Shown: in pieces, positions 36,479-49,380 of the stretch
Layout: each line of letters begins with the position of its first letter
Position numbering within the stretch: position 1 is the first letter of the stretch
NCBI GenBank assembly: GCA_963971535.1
Contig: CAXASK010002048.1
Location: 17,001-81,000 of the forward strand
DNA from: Notolepis coatsorum
Taxonomy: Eukaryota > Chordata > Actinopteri > Aulopiformes > Paralepididae
Length of the DNA: 64,000 nucleotides
Reading direction: 5' to 3'
Notes under the pieces: generated by a model
The model's database searches: none
Told to the model about the DNA's origin: nothing
Seen by the model: the letters and a program-made list of their open reading frames with translations, nothing else
Made by a program: the position numbers and the translations under genes

Positions 36479-39400
36479 GATTCTGAGTCAGCTGGAGGGC
36501 GTTCCAGGTGTTGGAAGAACCTTCAGTTTCAGAGTCAGTCGGAGGACGTTCCAGGTGTTGGAAGAACCTTCAGCTTCAAAGTCAGTCGGAGGGCGTTCCA
36601 GGTGTTGGAAGAACCTTCTGCCTCAGAGTCAGTCGGAGGGCGTTCCAGGTGTTGGAAGAAGCTTCAGAGTCAGCTGGAGGGCGTTCCAGGTGTTGGAAGA
36701 ACCTTCACAGTCAGTCGGAGGATGTTCCAGGTGTTGGAAGAACCTTCAGCTTCAAAGTCAGTCGGAGGGCGTTACAGGTGTTGGAAGAACCTTCAGCTTC
36801 AGAGTCAGTCGGAGGACGTTCCAGGTGTCGGAAGAACCTTCAGCTTCAGAGTCAGTCGGAGGACGTTCCAGGTGTTGGAAGAACCTTCAGCTTCAAAATC
36901 AGTCAGAGGGCGTTCCAGGTGTTGGAAGAACCTTCAGCTTCAAAGTCAGTCGGAGGGCGTTCCAGGTGTTGGAAGAACCTTCAGCTTCAAAGTCAGTCGG
37001 AGGGCGTTCCAGGTGTTGGAAGAACCTTCAGCTTCAGAGTCAGTCGGAGGACGTTCCAGGTGTTGGAAGAACCTTCAGCTTCAGAGTCAGTCGGAGGGCG
37101 TTCCAGGTGTTGGAAGAACCTTCAGCCTCAGAGTCAGTCGGAGGGCGTTCCAGGTGTTGGAAGAACCTTCAGCTTCAGAGTCAGTCGGAGGGCGTTCCAG
37201 GTGTTGGAAGAACCTTCACCTTCAGAGTCAGTCGGAGGACGTTCCAGGTGTTGGAAGAAGCTTCAGCTTCAGAGTCAGTCGGAGGGCGTTCCAGGTGTTG
37301 GAAGAACCTTCAACCTCAGAGTCAGTCGGAGGGCGTTCCAGGTGTTGGAAGAATCTTCAGCTTCAAAGTCAGTCGGAGGGCGTTCCAGGTGTTGGAAGAA
37401 CCTTCTGCCTCAGAGTCAGTCGGAGGGCGTTCCAGGTGATGGAAGAAGCTTCAGAGTCAGCTGGAGGGCGTTCCAGGTGTTGGAAGAACCTTCACAGTCA
37501 GTCGGAGGATGTTCCAGGTGTTGGAAGAACCTTCAGCTTCAAAGTCAGTCGGAGGGCGTTCCAGGTGTTGGAAGAACCTTCAGCTTCAAAGTCAGTCGGA
37601 GGGCGTTCCAGGTGTTGGAAGAACCTTCAGCTTCAGAGTCAGTCAGAGGACGTTCCAGGTGTTGGAAGAACCTTCAGCTTCAGAGTCAGTCGGAGGACGT
37701 TCCAGGTGTTGGAAGAACCTTCAGCTTCAGAGTCAGTCGGAGGGCGTTCCAGGTGTTGGAAGAACCTTCAGCCTCAGAGTCAGTCGGAGGGCGTTCCAGG
37801 TGTTGGAAGAACCTTCAGCTTCAGAGTCAGTCGGAGGGCGTTCCAGGTGTTGGAAGAACCTTCACCTTCAGAGTCAGTCGGAGGACGTTCCAGGTGTTGG
37901 AAGAAGCTTCAGCTTCAGAGTCAGTCGGAGGGCGTTCCAGGTGTTGGAAGAACCTTCAGCCTCAGAGTCAGTCGGAGGGCGTTCCAGGTGTTGGAAGAAC
38001 CTTCAGCTTCAGAGTCAGTCGGAGGGCGTTCCAGGTGTTGGAAGAACCTTCACCTTCAGAGTCAGTCGGAGGACGTTCCAGGTGTTGGAAGAACCTTCAG
38101 CTTCAGAGTCAGAGTCAGCTGGAAGGCGTTCCAGGTGTTGGAACAACCTTCAGCCTCAGAGTCAGTCAGAGGGCGTTCCAGGTGTTGGAAGAACCTTCAG
38201 CCTCAGAGTCAGCCGGAGGGCGTTCCAGGTGTTGGAAGAACCTTCAGAGTCAGCTGGAGGGCGTTCCAGGTGTTGGAAGAACATTCAGAGTCAGTCGGAT
38301 GACGTTCCAGGTGTTTGAAGAACCTTCAGATTCAAAGTCAGTCGGAGGGCGTTCCAGGTGTTGGAAGAACCTTCAGAGTCAGTCGGAGGACGTTCCAGGT
38401 GTCGGAAGAACCTTCAGCCTCAGAGTCAGTCGGAGGGCGTTCCAGGTGTTGGAAGAAGATTCTGAGTCAGCTGGAGGGCGTTCCAGGTGTTGGAAGAACC
38501 TTCAGTTTCAGAGTCAGTCGGAGGACGTTCCAGGTGTTGGAAGAACCTTCAGCTTCAAAGTCAGTCGGAGGGCGTTCCAGGTGTTGGAAGAACCTTCAGC
38601 TTCAGAGTCAGTCGGAGGGCGTTCCAGGTGTTGGAAGAACCTTCTTCTGCCTCAGAGTCAGTCGGAGGGCGTTCCAGGTGTTGGAAGAACCTTCAGCTTC
38701 AGAGTCAGTCGGAGGACGTTCCAGGTGTCGGAAGAACCTTCAGCTTCAAAGTCAGTCGGAGGACGTTCCAGGTGTTGGAAGAACCTTCAGCTTCAGAGTC
38801 AGTCGGAGGACGTTCCAGGTGTTGGAAGAACCTTCAGCTTCAAAATCAGTCAGAGGGCGTTCCAGGTGTTGGAAGAACCTTCAGCTTCAAAGTCAGTCGG
38901 AGGGCGTTACAGGTGTTGGAAGAACCTTCAGCTTCAGAGTCAGTCGGAGGACGTTCCAGGTGTCGGAAGAACCTTCAGCTTCAAAGTCAGTCGGAGGACG
39001 TTCCAGGTGTTGGAAGAACCTTCAGCTTCAGAGTCAGTCGGAGGACGTTCCAGGTGTTGGAAGAACCTTCAGCTTCAAAATCAGTCAGAGGGCGTTCCAG
39101 GTGTTGGAAGAACCTTCAGCTTCAAAGTCAGTCGGAGGGCGTTCCAGGTGTTGGAAGAACCTTCAGCTTCAAAGTCAGTCGGAGGGCGTTCCAGGTGTTG
39201 GAAGAACCTTCAGCTTCAGAGTCAGTCGGAGGACGTTCCAGGTGTTTGAAGAACCTTCAGATTCAAAGTCAGTCGGAGGGCGTTCCAGGTGTTGGAAGAA
39301 CCTTCAGAGTCAGTCGGAGGACGTTCCAGGTGTCGGAAAACCTTCAGCCTCAGAGTCAGTCGGAGGGCGTTCCGGGTGTTGGAAGAAGATTCTGAGTCAG

Positions 39401-39999
39401 CTGGAGGGCGTTCCAGGTGTTGGAAGAACCTTCAGTTTCAGAGTCAGTCGGAGGACGTTCCAGGTGTTGGAAGAACCTTCAGCTTCAAAGTCAGTCGGAG
39501 GGCGTTCCAGGTGTTGGAAGAACCTTCAGCTTCAGAGTCAGTCGGAGGGCGTTCCAGGTGTTGGAAGAACCTTCTTCTGCCTCAGAGTCAGTCGGAGGGC
39601 GTTCCAGGTGTTGGAAGAACCTTCAGCTTCAGAGTCAGTCGGAGGACGTTCCAGGTGTTGGAAGAACATTCAGCTTCAAAGTCAGTCGGAGGGCGTTCCA
39701 GGTGTTGGAAGAACCTTCTGCCTCAGAGTCAGTCGGAGGGCGTTCCAGGTGTTGGAAGAATCTTCAGCTTCAAAGTCAGTCGGAGGGCGTTCCAGGTGTT
39801 GGAAGAACCTTCTGCCTCAGAGTCAGTCGGAGGGCGTTCCAGGTGTTGGAAGAAGCTTCAGAGTCAGCTGGAGGGCGTTCCAGGTGTTGGAAGAACCTTC
39901 ACAGTCAGTCGGAGGATGTTCCAGGTGTTGGAAGAACCTTCAGCTTCAAAGTCAGTCGGAGGATGTTCCAGGTGTTGGAAGAACCTTCAGCTTCAAAGT
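36479..39999 (+). repeat. Block H1 and ladder-type end
   Basis: From about 36,850 to 39,245 this matches about 46,010-48,455 at offset 9,163, changing to 9,210 after one monomer difference near 37,050. Part of it (about 37,530-38,710) also matches 60,340-61,520 at offset 22,812, including the shared rare variant CTGGAAGGCG near 38,120 and 60,932. Two close copies of GATTCTGAGTCAG (36,396 and 36,484) lie 88 bp apart near the left edge. Variants noticed in this copy are CAGGTGATGG near 37,435 and TTCAACCTCAG near 37,310. At about 39,247 it passes into the GTGTTTGAAG ladder marker, then into a unit repeated 689 bp later (GTCGGAAAACC at 39,332 and 40,021). Confidence 0.8.
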
Positions 40000-40709
40000 C
40001 AGTCGGAGGACGTTCCAGGTGTCGGAAAACCTTCAGCCTCAGAGTCAGTCGGAGGGCGTTCCAGGTGTTGGAAGAAGATTCTGAGTCAGCTGGAGGGCGT
40101 TCCAGGTGTTGGAAGAACCTTCAGTTTCAGAGTCAGTCGGAGGACGTTCCAGGTGTTGGAAGAACCTTCAGCTTCAAAGTCAGTCGGAGGGCGTTCCAGG
40201 TGTTGGAAGAACCTTCAGCTTCAGAGTCAGTCGGAGGGCGTTCCAGGTGTTGGAAGAACCTTCTTCTGCCTCAGAGTCAGTCGGAGGGCGTTCCAGGTGT
40301 TGGAAGAACCTTCAGCTTCAGAGTCAGTCGGAGGACGTTCCAGGTGTTGGAAGAACATTCAGCTTCAAAGTCAGTCGGAGGGCGTTCCAGGTGTTGGAAG
40401 AACCTTCTGCCTCAGAGTCAGTCGGAGGGCGTTCCAGGTGTTGGAAGAATCTTCAGCTTCAAAGTCAGTCGGAGGGCGTTCCAGGTGTTGGAAGAACCTT
40501 CTGCCTCAGAGTCAGTCGGAGGGCGTTCCAGGTGTTGGAAGAAGCTTCAGAGTCAGCTGGAGGGCGTTCCAGGTGTTGGAAGAACCTTCACAGTCAGTCG
40601 GAGGATGTTCCAGGTGTTGGAAGAACCTTCAGCTTCAAAGTCAGTCGGAGGGCGTTACAGGTGTTGGAAGAACCTTCAGCTTCAGAGTCAGTCGGAGGAC
40701 GTTCCAGGT
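39332..40709 (+). repeat. 689-bp tandem duplication
   Basis: The marker GTCGGAAAACC occurs at 39,332 and 40,021, and the following variants (GATTCTGAGTCAG at 39,393 and 40,082, then the 50-bp CTTCTTCTGCC monomer and GAATCTTCAGC) repeat at the same 689-bp offset. The first copy has GCGTTCCGGGTG near 39,372, which the second does not. The right extent is approximate, because the second copy runs on into block D2. Confidence 0.8.
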
Positions 40710-43700
40710 GTCGGAAGAACCTTCAGCTTCAAAGTCAGTCGGAGGACGTTCCAGGTGTTGGAAGAACCTTCAGCTTCAGAGTCAGTCGGAGGACGTTCCA
40801 GGTGTTGGAAGAACCTTCAGCTTCAAAATCAGTCAGAGGGCGTTCCAGGTGTTGGAAGAACCTTCAGCTTCAAAGTCAGTCGGAGGGCGTTCCAGGTGTT
40901 GGAAGAACCTTCAGCTTCAAAGTCAGTCGGAGGGCGTTCCAGGTGTTGGAAGAACCTTCAGCTTCAGAGTCAGTCGGAGGACGTTCCAGGTGTTGGAAGA
41001 ACCTTCAGCTTCAAAATCAGTCGGAGGGCGTTCCAGGTGTTGGAAGAACTTTCAGCTTCAAAGTCAGTCGGAGGGCTTTCCAGGTGTTGGAACAACCTTC
41101 AGCCTCAGAGTCCGTCAGAGGGCGTTCCAGGTGTTGGAAGAAACTTCAGCCTCAGAGTCAGCCGGAGGGCGTTCCAGGTGTTGGAAGAAGCTTCAGAGTC
41201 AGCTGGAGGGCGTTCCAGGTGTTGGAAAAACCTTCAGCTTCAGAGTCAGTCGGAGGACGTTCCAGGTGTTTGAAGAACCTTCAGCTTCAAAGTCAGTCGG
41301 AGGGCGTTACAGGTGTTGGAAGAACCTTCAGCTTCAGATTCAGTCGGAGGACGTTCCAGGTGTTGGAAGAACCTTCAGCTTCAAAGTCAGTCGGAGGGCG
41401 TTCCAGGTGTTGGAAGAACCTTCAGCTTCAAAGTCAGTCGGAGGGCGTTCAAGGTGTTGGAAGAACCTTCAGCTTCAGAGTCAGTCGGAGGGCGTTCCAG
41501 GTGTTGGAAGAACCTTCAGCTTCAGAGTCAGTCGGAGGGCGTTCCAGGTGTTGGAAGAACCTTCAGCTTCAAAGTCAGTCGGTGGGCGTTCCAGGTGTTG
41601 GAAGAACCTTCAGCTTCAGAGTCAGTCGGAGGGTGTTCCAGGTGTTGGAAGAACCTTCAGCTTCAAAATCAGTCGGAGGGCGTTCCAGGTGTTGGAAGAA
41701 CCTTCAGCTTCAGAGTCAGTCGGAGGGCGTTCCATGTGTTGGAAGAACCTTCAGCTTCAGAGTCAGTCGGAGGGCGTTCCAGGTGTTGGAAGAACCTTCA
41801 CCTTCAGAGTCAGTCGGAGGATGTTCCAGGTGTTGGAAGAACCTTCAGCTTCAGAGTCAGTCGGAGGGCGTTCAAGGTGTTGGAAGAACCTTCAGCTTCA
41901 GAGTCAGTCGGAGGGCGTTCCAGGTGTTGGAAGAACCTTCAGCTTCAGAGTCAGTCGGAGGGCGTTCCAGGTGTTGGAAGAACCTTCACCTTCAGAGTCA
42001 GTCGGAGGGCGTTCCAGGTGTTGGAAGAACATTCAGCCTCAGAGTCAGTCGGAGGACGTTCCAGGTGTTGGAAGAACCTTCAGCTTCAGAGTCAGTCGGA
42101 GGGCGTTCCAGGTGTTGGAAGAACCTTCAGCTTCAGAGTCAGTCGGAGGACATTCCAGGTGTTGGAAGAACCTTCAACTTCAAAGTCAGTCGGAGGGCGT
42201 TCCAGGTGTTGGAAGAACCTTCTGCCTCAGAGTCAGTGGGAGGGCGTTCCAGGTGTTGGAAGAACCTTCAGCTTCAGAGTCAGTCGGAGGGCGTTCCAGG
42301 TGTTGGAAGAACCTTCTTCTGCCTCAGAGTCAGTCGGAGAGCGTTCCAGGTGTTGGAGGAACCTTCAGCTTCAGAGTCAGTCGGAGGACGTTCCAGGTGT
42401 TGGAAGAACATTCAGCTTCAAAGTCAGTCGGAGGGCGTTCCAGGTGTTGGAAGAACCTTCAGCTTCAGAGTCAGTTAGAGGGCGTTCCAGGTGTTGGAAG
42501 AACCTTCACCTTCAGAGTCAGTCGGAGGGCGTTCCAGGTGTTGGAAGAACCTTCAGCTTCAGAGTCAGTCAGAGGGCGTTCCAGGTGTTGGAAGAACCTT
42601 CACCTTCAGAGTCAGTCGGAGGGCGTTCCAGGTGTTGCAAGAACCTTCAGCCTCAGAGTCAGTCGGAGGGCGTTTCAGGTGTCGGAAGAACCTTCAGCCT
42701 CAGAGTCAGTCGGAGGGCGTTCCAGGTGTTGGAAGAACCTTCTTCTGCCTCAGAGTCAGTCGGAGGGCGTTCCAGGTGTTGGAAGAACCTTCAGCTTCAG
42801 AGTCAGTCGGAGGACGTTCCAGGTGTTGGAAGAACATTCAGCTTCAAAGTCAGTCGGAGGGCGTTCCAGGTGTTGGAAGAACCTTCTGCCTCAGAGTCAG
42901 TCGGAGGGCGTTCCAGGTGTTGGAAGAATCTTCAGCTTCAAAGTCAGTCGGAGGGCGTTCCAGGTGTTGGAAGAACCTTCTGCCTCAGAGTCAGTCGGAG
43001 GGCGTTCCAGGTGTTGGAAGAAGCTTCAGAGTCAGCTGGAGGGCGTTCTAGGTGTTGGAAGAACCTTCACAGTCAGTCGGAGGATGTTCCAGGTGTTGGA
43101 AGAACATTCAGCTTCAAAGTCAGTCAGAGGGCGTTACAGGTGTTGGAAGAACCTTCAGCTTCAGAGTCAGTCGGAGGACGTTCCAGGTGTCGGAAGAACC
43201 TTCAGCTTCAAAGTCAGTCGGAGGATGTTCCAGGTGTTGGAAGAACCTTCAGCTTCAGAGTCAGTCGGAGGACGTTCCAGGTGTTGGAAGAACCTTCAGC
43301 TTCAAAATCAGTCAGAGGGCGTTCCAGGTGTTGGAAGAACCTTCAGCTTCAAAGTCAGTCGGAGGGCGTTCCAGGTGTTGGAAGAACCTTCAGCTTCAAA
43401 GTCAGTCGGAGGGCGTTCCAGGTGTTGGAAGAACCTTCAGCTTCAGAGTCAGTCGGAGGACGTTCCAGGTGTTGGAAGAACCTTCAGCTTCAAAATCAGT
43501 CGGAGGGCGTTCCAGGTGTTGGAAGAACTTTCAGCTTCAAAGTCAGTCGGAGGGCTTTCCAGGTGTTGGAACAACCTTCAGCCTCAGAGTCCGTCAGAGG
43601 GCGTTCCAGGTGTTGGAAGAAACTTCAGCCTCAGAGTCAGCCGGAGGGCGTTCCAGGTGTTGGAAGAAGCTTCAGAGTCAGCTGGAGGGCGTTCCAGGTG

Positions 43701-45060
43701 TTGGAAGAAGCTTCAGAGTCAGCTGGAGGGCGTTCCAGGTGTTGGAAGAACCTTCAGCTTCAGAGTCAGTCGGAGGACGTTCCAGGTGTTTGAAGAACCT
43801 TCAGCTTCAAAGTCAGTCGGAGGGCGTTACAGGTGTTGGAAGAACCTTCAGCTTCAGATTCAGTCGGAGGACGTTCCAGGTGTTGGAAGAACCTTCAGCT
43901 TCAAAGTCAGTCGGAGGGCGTTCCAGGTGTTGGAAGAACCTTCAGCTTCAGAGTCAGTCGGAGGGCGTTCCAGGTGTTGGAAGAACCTTCAGCTTCAAAG
44001 TCAGTCGGTGGGCGTTCCAGGTGTTGGAAGAACCTTCAGCTTCAGAGTCAGTCGGAGGGTGTTCCAGGTGTTGGAAGAACCTTCAGCTTCAAAATCAGTC
44101 GGAGGGCGTTCCAGGTGTTGGAAGAACCTTCAGCTTCAGAGTCAGTCGGAGGGCGTTCCATGTGTTGGAAGAACCTTCAGCTTCAGAGTCAGTCGGAGGG
44201 CGTTCCAGGTGTTGGAAGAACCTTCACCTTCAGAGTCAGTCGGAGGATGTTCCAGGTGTTGGAAGAACCTTCAGCTTCAGAGTCAGTCGGAGGGCGTTCC
44301 AGGTGTTGGAAGAACCTTCACCTTCAGAGTCAGTCGGAGGGCGTTCCAGGTGTTGGAAGAACCTTCAGCCTCAGAGTCAGTCGGAGGACGTTCCAGGTGT
44401 TGGAAGAACCTTCAGCTTCAGAGTCAGTCGGAGGGCGTTCCAGGTGTTGGAAGAACCTTCAGCTTCAGAGTCAGTCGGAGGACATTCCAGGTGTTGGAAG
44501 AACCTTCAACTTCAAAGTCAGTCGGAGGGCGTACCAGGTGTTGGAAGAACCTTCTGCCTCAGAGTCAGTGGGAGGGCGTTCCAGGTGTTGGAAGAACCTT
44601 CAGCTTCAGAGTCAGTCGGAGGGCGTTCCAGGTGTTGGAAGAACCTTCTTCTGCCTCAGAGTCAGTCGGAGAGCGTTCCAGGTGTTGGAGGAACCTTCAG
44701 CTTCAGAGTCAGTCGGAGGACGTTCCAGGTGTTGGAAGAACATTCAGCTTCAAAGTCAGTCGGAGGGCGTTCCAGGTGTTGGAAGAACCTTCAGCTTCAG
44801 AGTCAGTTAGAGGGCGTTCCAGGTGTTGGAAGAACCTTCACCTTCAGAGTCAGTCGGAGGGCGTTCCAGGTGTTGGAAGAACCTTCAGCTTCAGAGTCAG
44901 TCAGAGGGCGTTCCAGGTGTTGGAAGAACCTTCACCTTCAGAGTCAGTCGGAGGGCGTTCCAGGTGTTGCAAGAACCTTCAGCCTCAGAGTCAGTCGGAG
45001 GGCGTTTCAGGTGTCGGAAGAACCTTCAGCCTCAGAGTCAGTCGGAGGGCGTTCCAGGTG
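40000..45060 (+). repeat. Block D2 (paired with D1)
   Basis: This is the longer and apparently more complete version of D1: it keeps the 8-monomer and 2-monomer segments that D1 lacks and is itself short by two monomers near 44,280. It carries GTAC (GGGCGTACCAGG) at 44,531. That variant is absent from D1 but present in F1, F2 and J2, so the right part of D2 shares ancestry with F while its left part pairs with D1. Near 45,060 it stops matching D1 and continues into a short 282-bp local duplication. Confidence 0.83.
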
Positions 45061-45369
45061 TTGGAAGAACCTTCAGCTTCAAAGTCAGTTAGAGGGCGTT
45101 CCAGGTGTTGGAAGAACCTTCACCTTCAGAGTCAGTCGGAGGGCGTTCCAGGTGTTGGAAGAACCTTCAGCTTCAGAGTCAGTCAGAGGGCGTTCCAGGT
45201 GTTGGAAGAACCTTCAGCTTCAGAGTCAGTCAGAGGGCGTTCCAGGTGTTGGAAGAACCTTCACCTTCAGAGTCAGTCGGAGGGCGTTCCAGGTGTTGCA
45301 AGAACCTTCAGCCTCAGAGTCAGTCGGAGGGCGTTTCAGGTGTCGGAAGAACCTTCAGCCTCAGAGTCA
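44806..45369 (+). repeat. 282-bp (6-monomer) local duplication
   Basis: The CAGTTAGAGGG marker occurs near 44,806 and 45,088, 282 bp apart (6 x 47), each followed by the CACCTTCAGAG monomer. The second copy has CTTCAAAGTCAGTTAG rather than CTTCAGAGTCAGTTAG and an additional CAGTCAGAGGG monomer. It looks like an in-register expansion found only at this locus. Confidence 0.75.
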
Positions 45370-48300
45370 GTCGGAGGGCGTTCCAGGTGTTGGAAGAACC
45401 TTCAGCTTCAAAGTCAGTCGGAGGGCGTTCCAGGTGTTGGAAGAACCTTCAGCTTCAGAGTCAGTCGGAGAGGTTCCAGGTGTTGGAAGAACCTTATTCT
45501 GCCTCAGAGTCAGTCGGAGGGCGTTCCAGGTGTTGGAAGAACCTTCAGCTTCAGAGTCAGTCGGAGGACGTTCCAGGTGTTGGAAGAACATTCAGCTTCA
45601 AAGTCAGTCGGAGGGCGTTCCAGGTGTTGGAAGAACCTTCTGCCTCAGAGTCAGTCGGAGGGCGTTCCAGGTGTTGGAAGAATCTTCAGCTTCAAAGTCA
45701 GTCGGAGGGCGTTCCAGGTGTTGGAAGAACCTTCTGCCTCAGAGTCAGTCGGAGGGCGTTCCAGGTGTTGGAAGAAGCTTCAGAGTCAGCTGGAGGGCGT
45801 TCCAGGTGTTGGAAGAACCTTCACAGTCAGTCGGAGGATGTTCCAGGTGTTGGAAGAACCTTCAGCTTCAAAGTCAGTCGGAGGGCGTTACAGGTGTTGG
45901 AAGAACCTTCAGCTTCAGAGTCAGTCGGAGGACGTTCCAGGTGTCGGAAGAACCTTCAGCTTCAAAGTCAGTCGGAGGACGTTCCAGGTGTTGGAAGAAC
46001 CTTCAGCTTCAGAGTCAGTCGGAGGACGTTCCAGGTGTTGGAAGAACCTTCAGCTTCAAAATCAGTCAGAGGGCGTTCCAGGTGTTGGAAGAACCTTCAG
46101 CTTCAAAGTCAGTCGGAGGGCGTTCCAGGTGTTGGAAGAACCTTCAGCTTCAAAGTCAGTCGGAGGGCGTTCCAGGTGTTGGAAGAACCTTCAGCTTCAG
46201 AGTCAGTCGGAGGACGTTCCAGGTGTTGGAAGAACCTTCAGCTTCAGAGTCAGTCGGAGGACGTTCCAGGTGTTGGAAGAACCTTCAGCTTCAGAGTCAG
46301 TCGGAGGGCGTTCCAGGTGTTGGAAGAACCTTCAGCCTCAGAGTCAGTCGGAGGGCGTTCCAGGTGTTGGAAGAACCTTCAGCTTCAGAGTCAGTCGGAG
46401 GGCGTTCCAGGTGTTGGAAGAACCTTCACCTTCAGAGTCAGTCGGAGGACGTTCCAGGTGTTGGAAGAAGCTTCAGCTTCAGAGTCAGTCGGAGGGCGTT
46501 CCAGGTGTTGGAAGAACCTTCAGCCTCAGAGTCAGTCGGAGGGCGTTCCAGGTGTTGGAAGAATCTTCAGCTTCAAAGTCAGTCGGAGGGCGTTCCAGGT
46601 GTTGGAAGAACCTTCTGCCTCAGAGTCAGTCGGAGGGCGTTCCAGGTGTTGGAAGAAGCTTCAGAGTCAGCTGGAGGGCGTTCCAGGTGTTGGAAGAACC
46701 TTCACAGTCAGTCGGAGGATGTTCCAGGTGTTGGAAGAACCTTCAGCTTCAAAGTCAGTCGGAGGGCGTTCCAGGTGTTGGAAGAACCTTCAGCTTCAAA
46801 GTCAGTCGGAGGGCGTTCCAGGTGTTGGAAGAACCTTCAGCTTCAGAGTCAGTCAGAGGACGTTCCAGGTGTTGGAAGAACCTTCAGCTTCAGAGTCAGT
46901 CGGAGGACGTTCCAGGTGTTGGAAGAACCTTCAGCTTCAGAGTCAGTCGGAGGGCGTTCCAGGTGTTGGAAGAACCTTCAGCCTCAGAGTCAGTCGGAGG
47001 GCGTTCCAGGTGTTGGAAGAACCTTCAGCTTCAGAGTCAGTCGGAGGGTGTTCCAGGTGTTGGAAGAACCTTCACCTTCAGAGTCAGTCGGAGGACGTTC
47101 CAGGTGTTGGAAGAAGCTTCAGCTTCAGAGTCAGTCGGAGGGCGTTCCAGGTGTTGGAAGAACCTTCAGCCTCAGAGTCAGTCGGAGGGCGTTCCAGGTG
47201 TTGGAAGAACCTTCAGCTTCAGAGTCAGTCGGAGGGCGTTCCAGGTGTTGGAAGAACCTTCACCTTCAGAGTCAGTCGGAGGACGTTCCAGGTGTTGGAA
47301 GAACCTTCAGCTTCAGAGTCAGAGTCAGCTGGAGGGCGTTCCAGGTGTTGGAACAACCTTCAGCCTCAGAGTCAGTCAGAGGGCGTTCCAGGTGTTGGAA
47401 GAACCTTCAGCCTCAGAGTCAGCCGGAGGGCGTTCCAGGTGTTGGAAGAACCTTCAGAGTCAGCTGGAGGGCGTTCCAGGTGTTGGAAGAACATTCAGAG
47501 TCAGTCGGATGACGTTCCAGGTGTTTGAAGAACCTTCAGATTCAAAGTCAGTCGGAGGGCGTTCCAGGTGTTAGAAGAACCTTCAGAGTCAGTCGGAGGA
47601 CGTTCCAGGTGTCGGAAGAACCTTCAGCCTCAGAGTCAGTCGGAGGGCGTTCCAGGTGTTGGAAGAAGATTCTGAGTCAGCTGGAGGGCGTTCCAGGTGT
47701 TGGAAGAACCTTCAGTTTCAGAGTCAGTCGGAGGACGTTCCAGGTGTTGGAAGAACCTTCAGCTTCAAAGTCAGTCGGAGGGCGTTCCAGGTGTTGGAAG
47801 AACCTTCAGCTTCAGAGTCAGTCGGAGGGCGTTCCAGGTGTTGGAAGAACCTTCTTCTGCCTCAGAGTCAGTCGGAGGGCGTTCCAGGTGTTGGAAGAAC
47901 CTTCAGCTTCAGAGTCAGTCGGAGGACGTTCCAGGTGTCGGAAGAACCTTCAGCTTCAAAGTCAGTCGGAGGACCATCCAGGTGTTGGAAGAACCTTCAG
48001 CTTCAGAGTCAGTCGGAGGACGTTCCAGGTGTTGGAAGAACCTTCAGCTTCAAAATCAGTCAGAGGGCGTTCCAGGTGTTGGAAGAAGCTTCAGCTTCAA
48101 AGTCAGTCGGAGGGCGTTACAGGTGTTGGAAGAACCTTCAGCTTCAGAGTCAGTCGGAGGACGTTCCAGGTGTCGGAAGAACCTTCAGCTTCAAAGTCAG
48201 TCGGAGGACGTTCCAGGTGTTGGAAGAACCTTCAGCTTCAGAGTCAGTCGGAGGACGTTCCAGGTGTTGGAAGAACCTTCAGCTTCAAAATCAGTCAGAG

Positions 48301-49380
48301 GGCGTTCCAGGTGTTGGAAGAACCTTCAGCTTCAAAGTCAGTCGGAGGGCGTTCCAGGTGTTGGAAGAACCTTCAGCTTCAAAGTCAGTCGGAGGGCGTT
48401 CCAGGTGTTGGAAGAACCTTCAGCTTCAGAGTCAGTCGGAGGACGTTCCAGGTGTTGGAAGAACCTTCAGCTTCAAAATCAGTCGGAGGGCGTTCCAGGT
48501 GTTGGAAGAACTTTCAGCTTCAAAGTCAGTCGGAGGGCTTTCCAGGTGTTGGAACAACCTTCAGCCTCAGAGTCCGTCAGAGGGCGTTCCAGGTGTTGGA
48601 AGAAACTTCAGCCTCAGAGTCAGCCGGAGGGCGTTCCAGGTGTTGGAAGAAGCTTCAGAGTCAGCTGGAGGGCGTTCCAGGTGTTGGAAAAACCTTCAGC
48701 TTCAGAGTCAGTCGGAGGACGTTCCAGGTGTTTGAAGAACCTTCAGCTTCAAAGTCAGTCGGAGGGCGTTACAGGTGTTGGAAGAACCTTCAGCTTCAGA
48801 TTCAGTCGGAGGACGTTCCAGGTGTTGGAAGAACCTTCAGCTTCAAAGTCAGTCGGAGGGCGTTCCAGGTGTTGGAAGAACCTTCAGCTTCAAAGTCAGT
48901 CGGAGGGCGTTCAAGGTGTTGGAAGAACCTTCAGCTTCAGAGTCAGTCGGAGGGCGTTCCAGGTGTTGGAAGAACTTTCAGCTTCAGAGTCAGTCGGAGG
49001 GCGTTCCAGGTGTTGGAAGAACCTTCAGCTTCAAAGTCAGTCGGTGGGCGTTCCAGGTGTTGGAAGAACCTTCAGCTTCAGAGTCAGTCGGAGGGTGTTC
49101 CAGGTGTTGGAAGAACCTTCAGCTTCAAAATCAGTCGGAGGGCGTTCCAGGTGTTGGAAGAACCTTCAGCTTCAGAGTCAGTCGGAGGACGTTCCAGGTG
49201 TTGGAAGAAGCTTCAGCTTCAGAGTCAGTCGGAGGGCGTTCCAGGTGTTGGAAGAACCTTCTTCTGCCTCAGAGTCAGTCGGAGGGCGTTCCAGGTGTTG
49301 GAAGAACCTTCAGCTTCAGAGTCAGTCGGAGGACGTTCCAGGTGTTGGAAGAACATTCAGCTTCAAAGTCAGTCGGAGGG
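45361..49380 (+). repeat. Block H2 and D-like tail
   Basis: The start (about 45,370-46,650) matches F1 from about 33,890 at offset 11,480, changing to 11,527. The part from about 46,010 to 48,455 matches H1 at 9,163-9,210, and about 48,456-49,150 matches D2 at offset 7,462 (GTCGGTGGGCG at 49,042 and 41,580). Variants noticed here include GTCGGAGGACCATCC near 47,970, GTGTTAGAAG near 47,569 and GAAGAAGCTTCAGC near 48,085. The segment is therefore a mosaic assembled from at least three older blocks. Confidence 0.78.
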
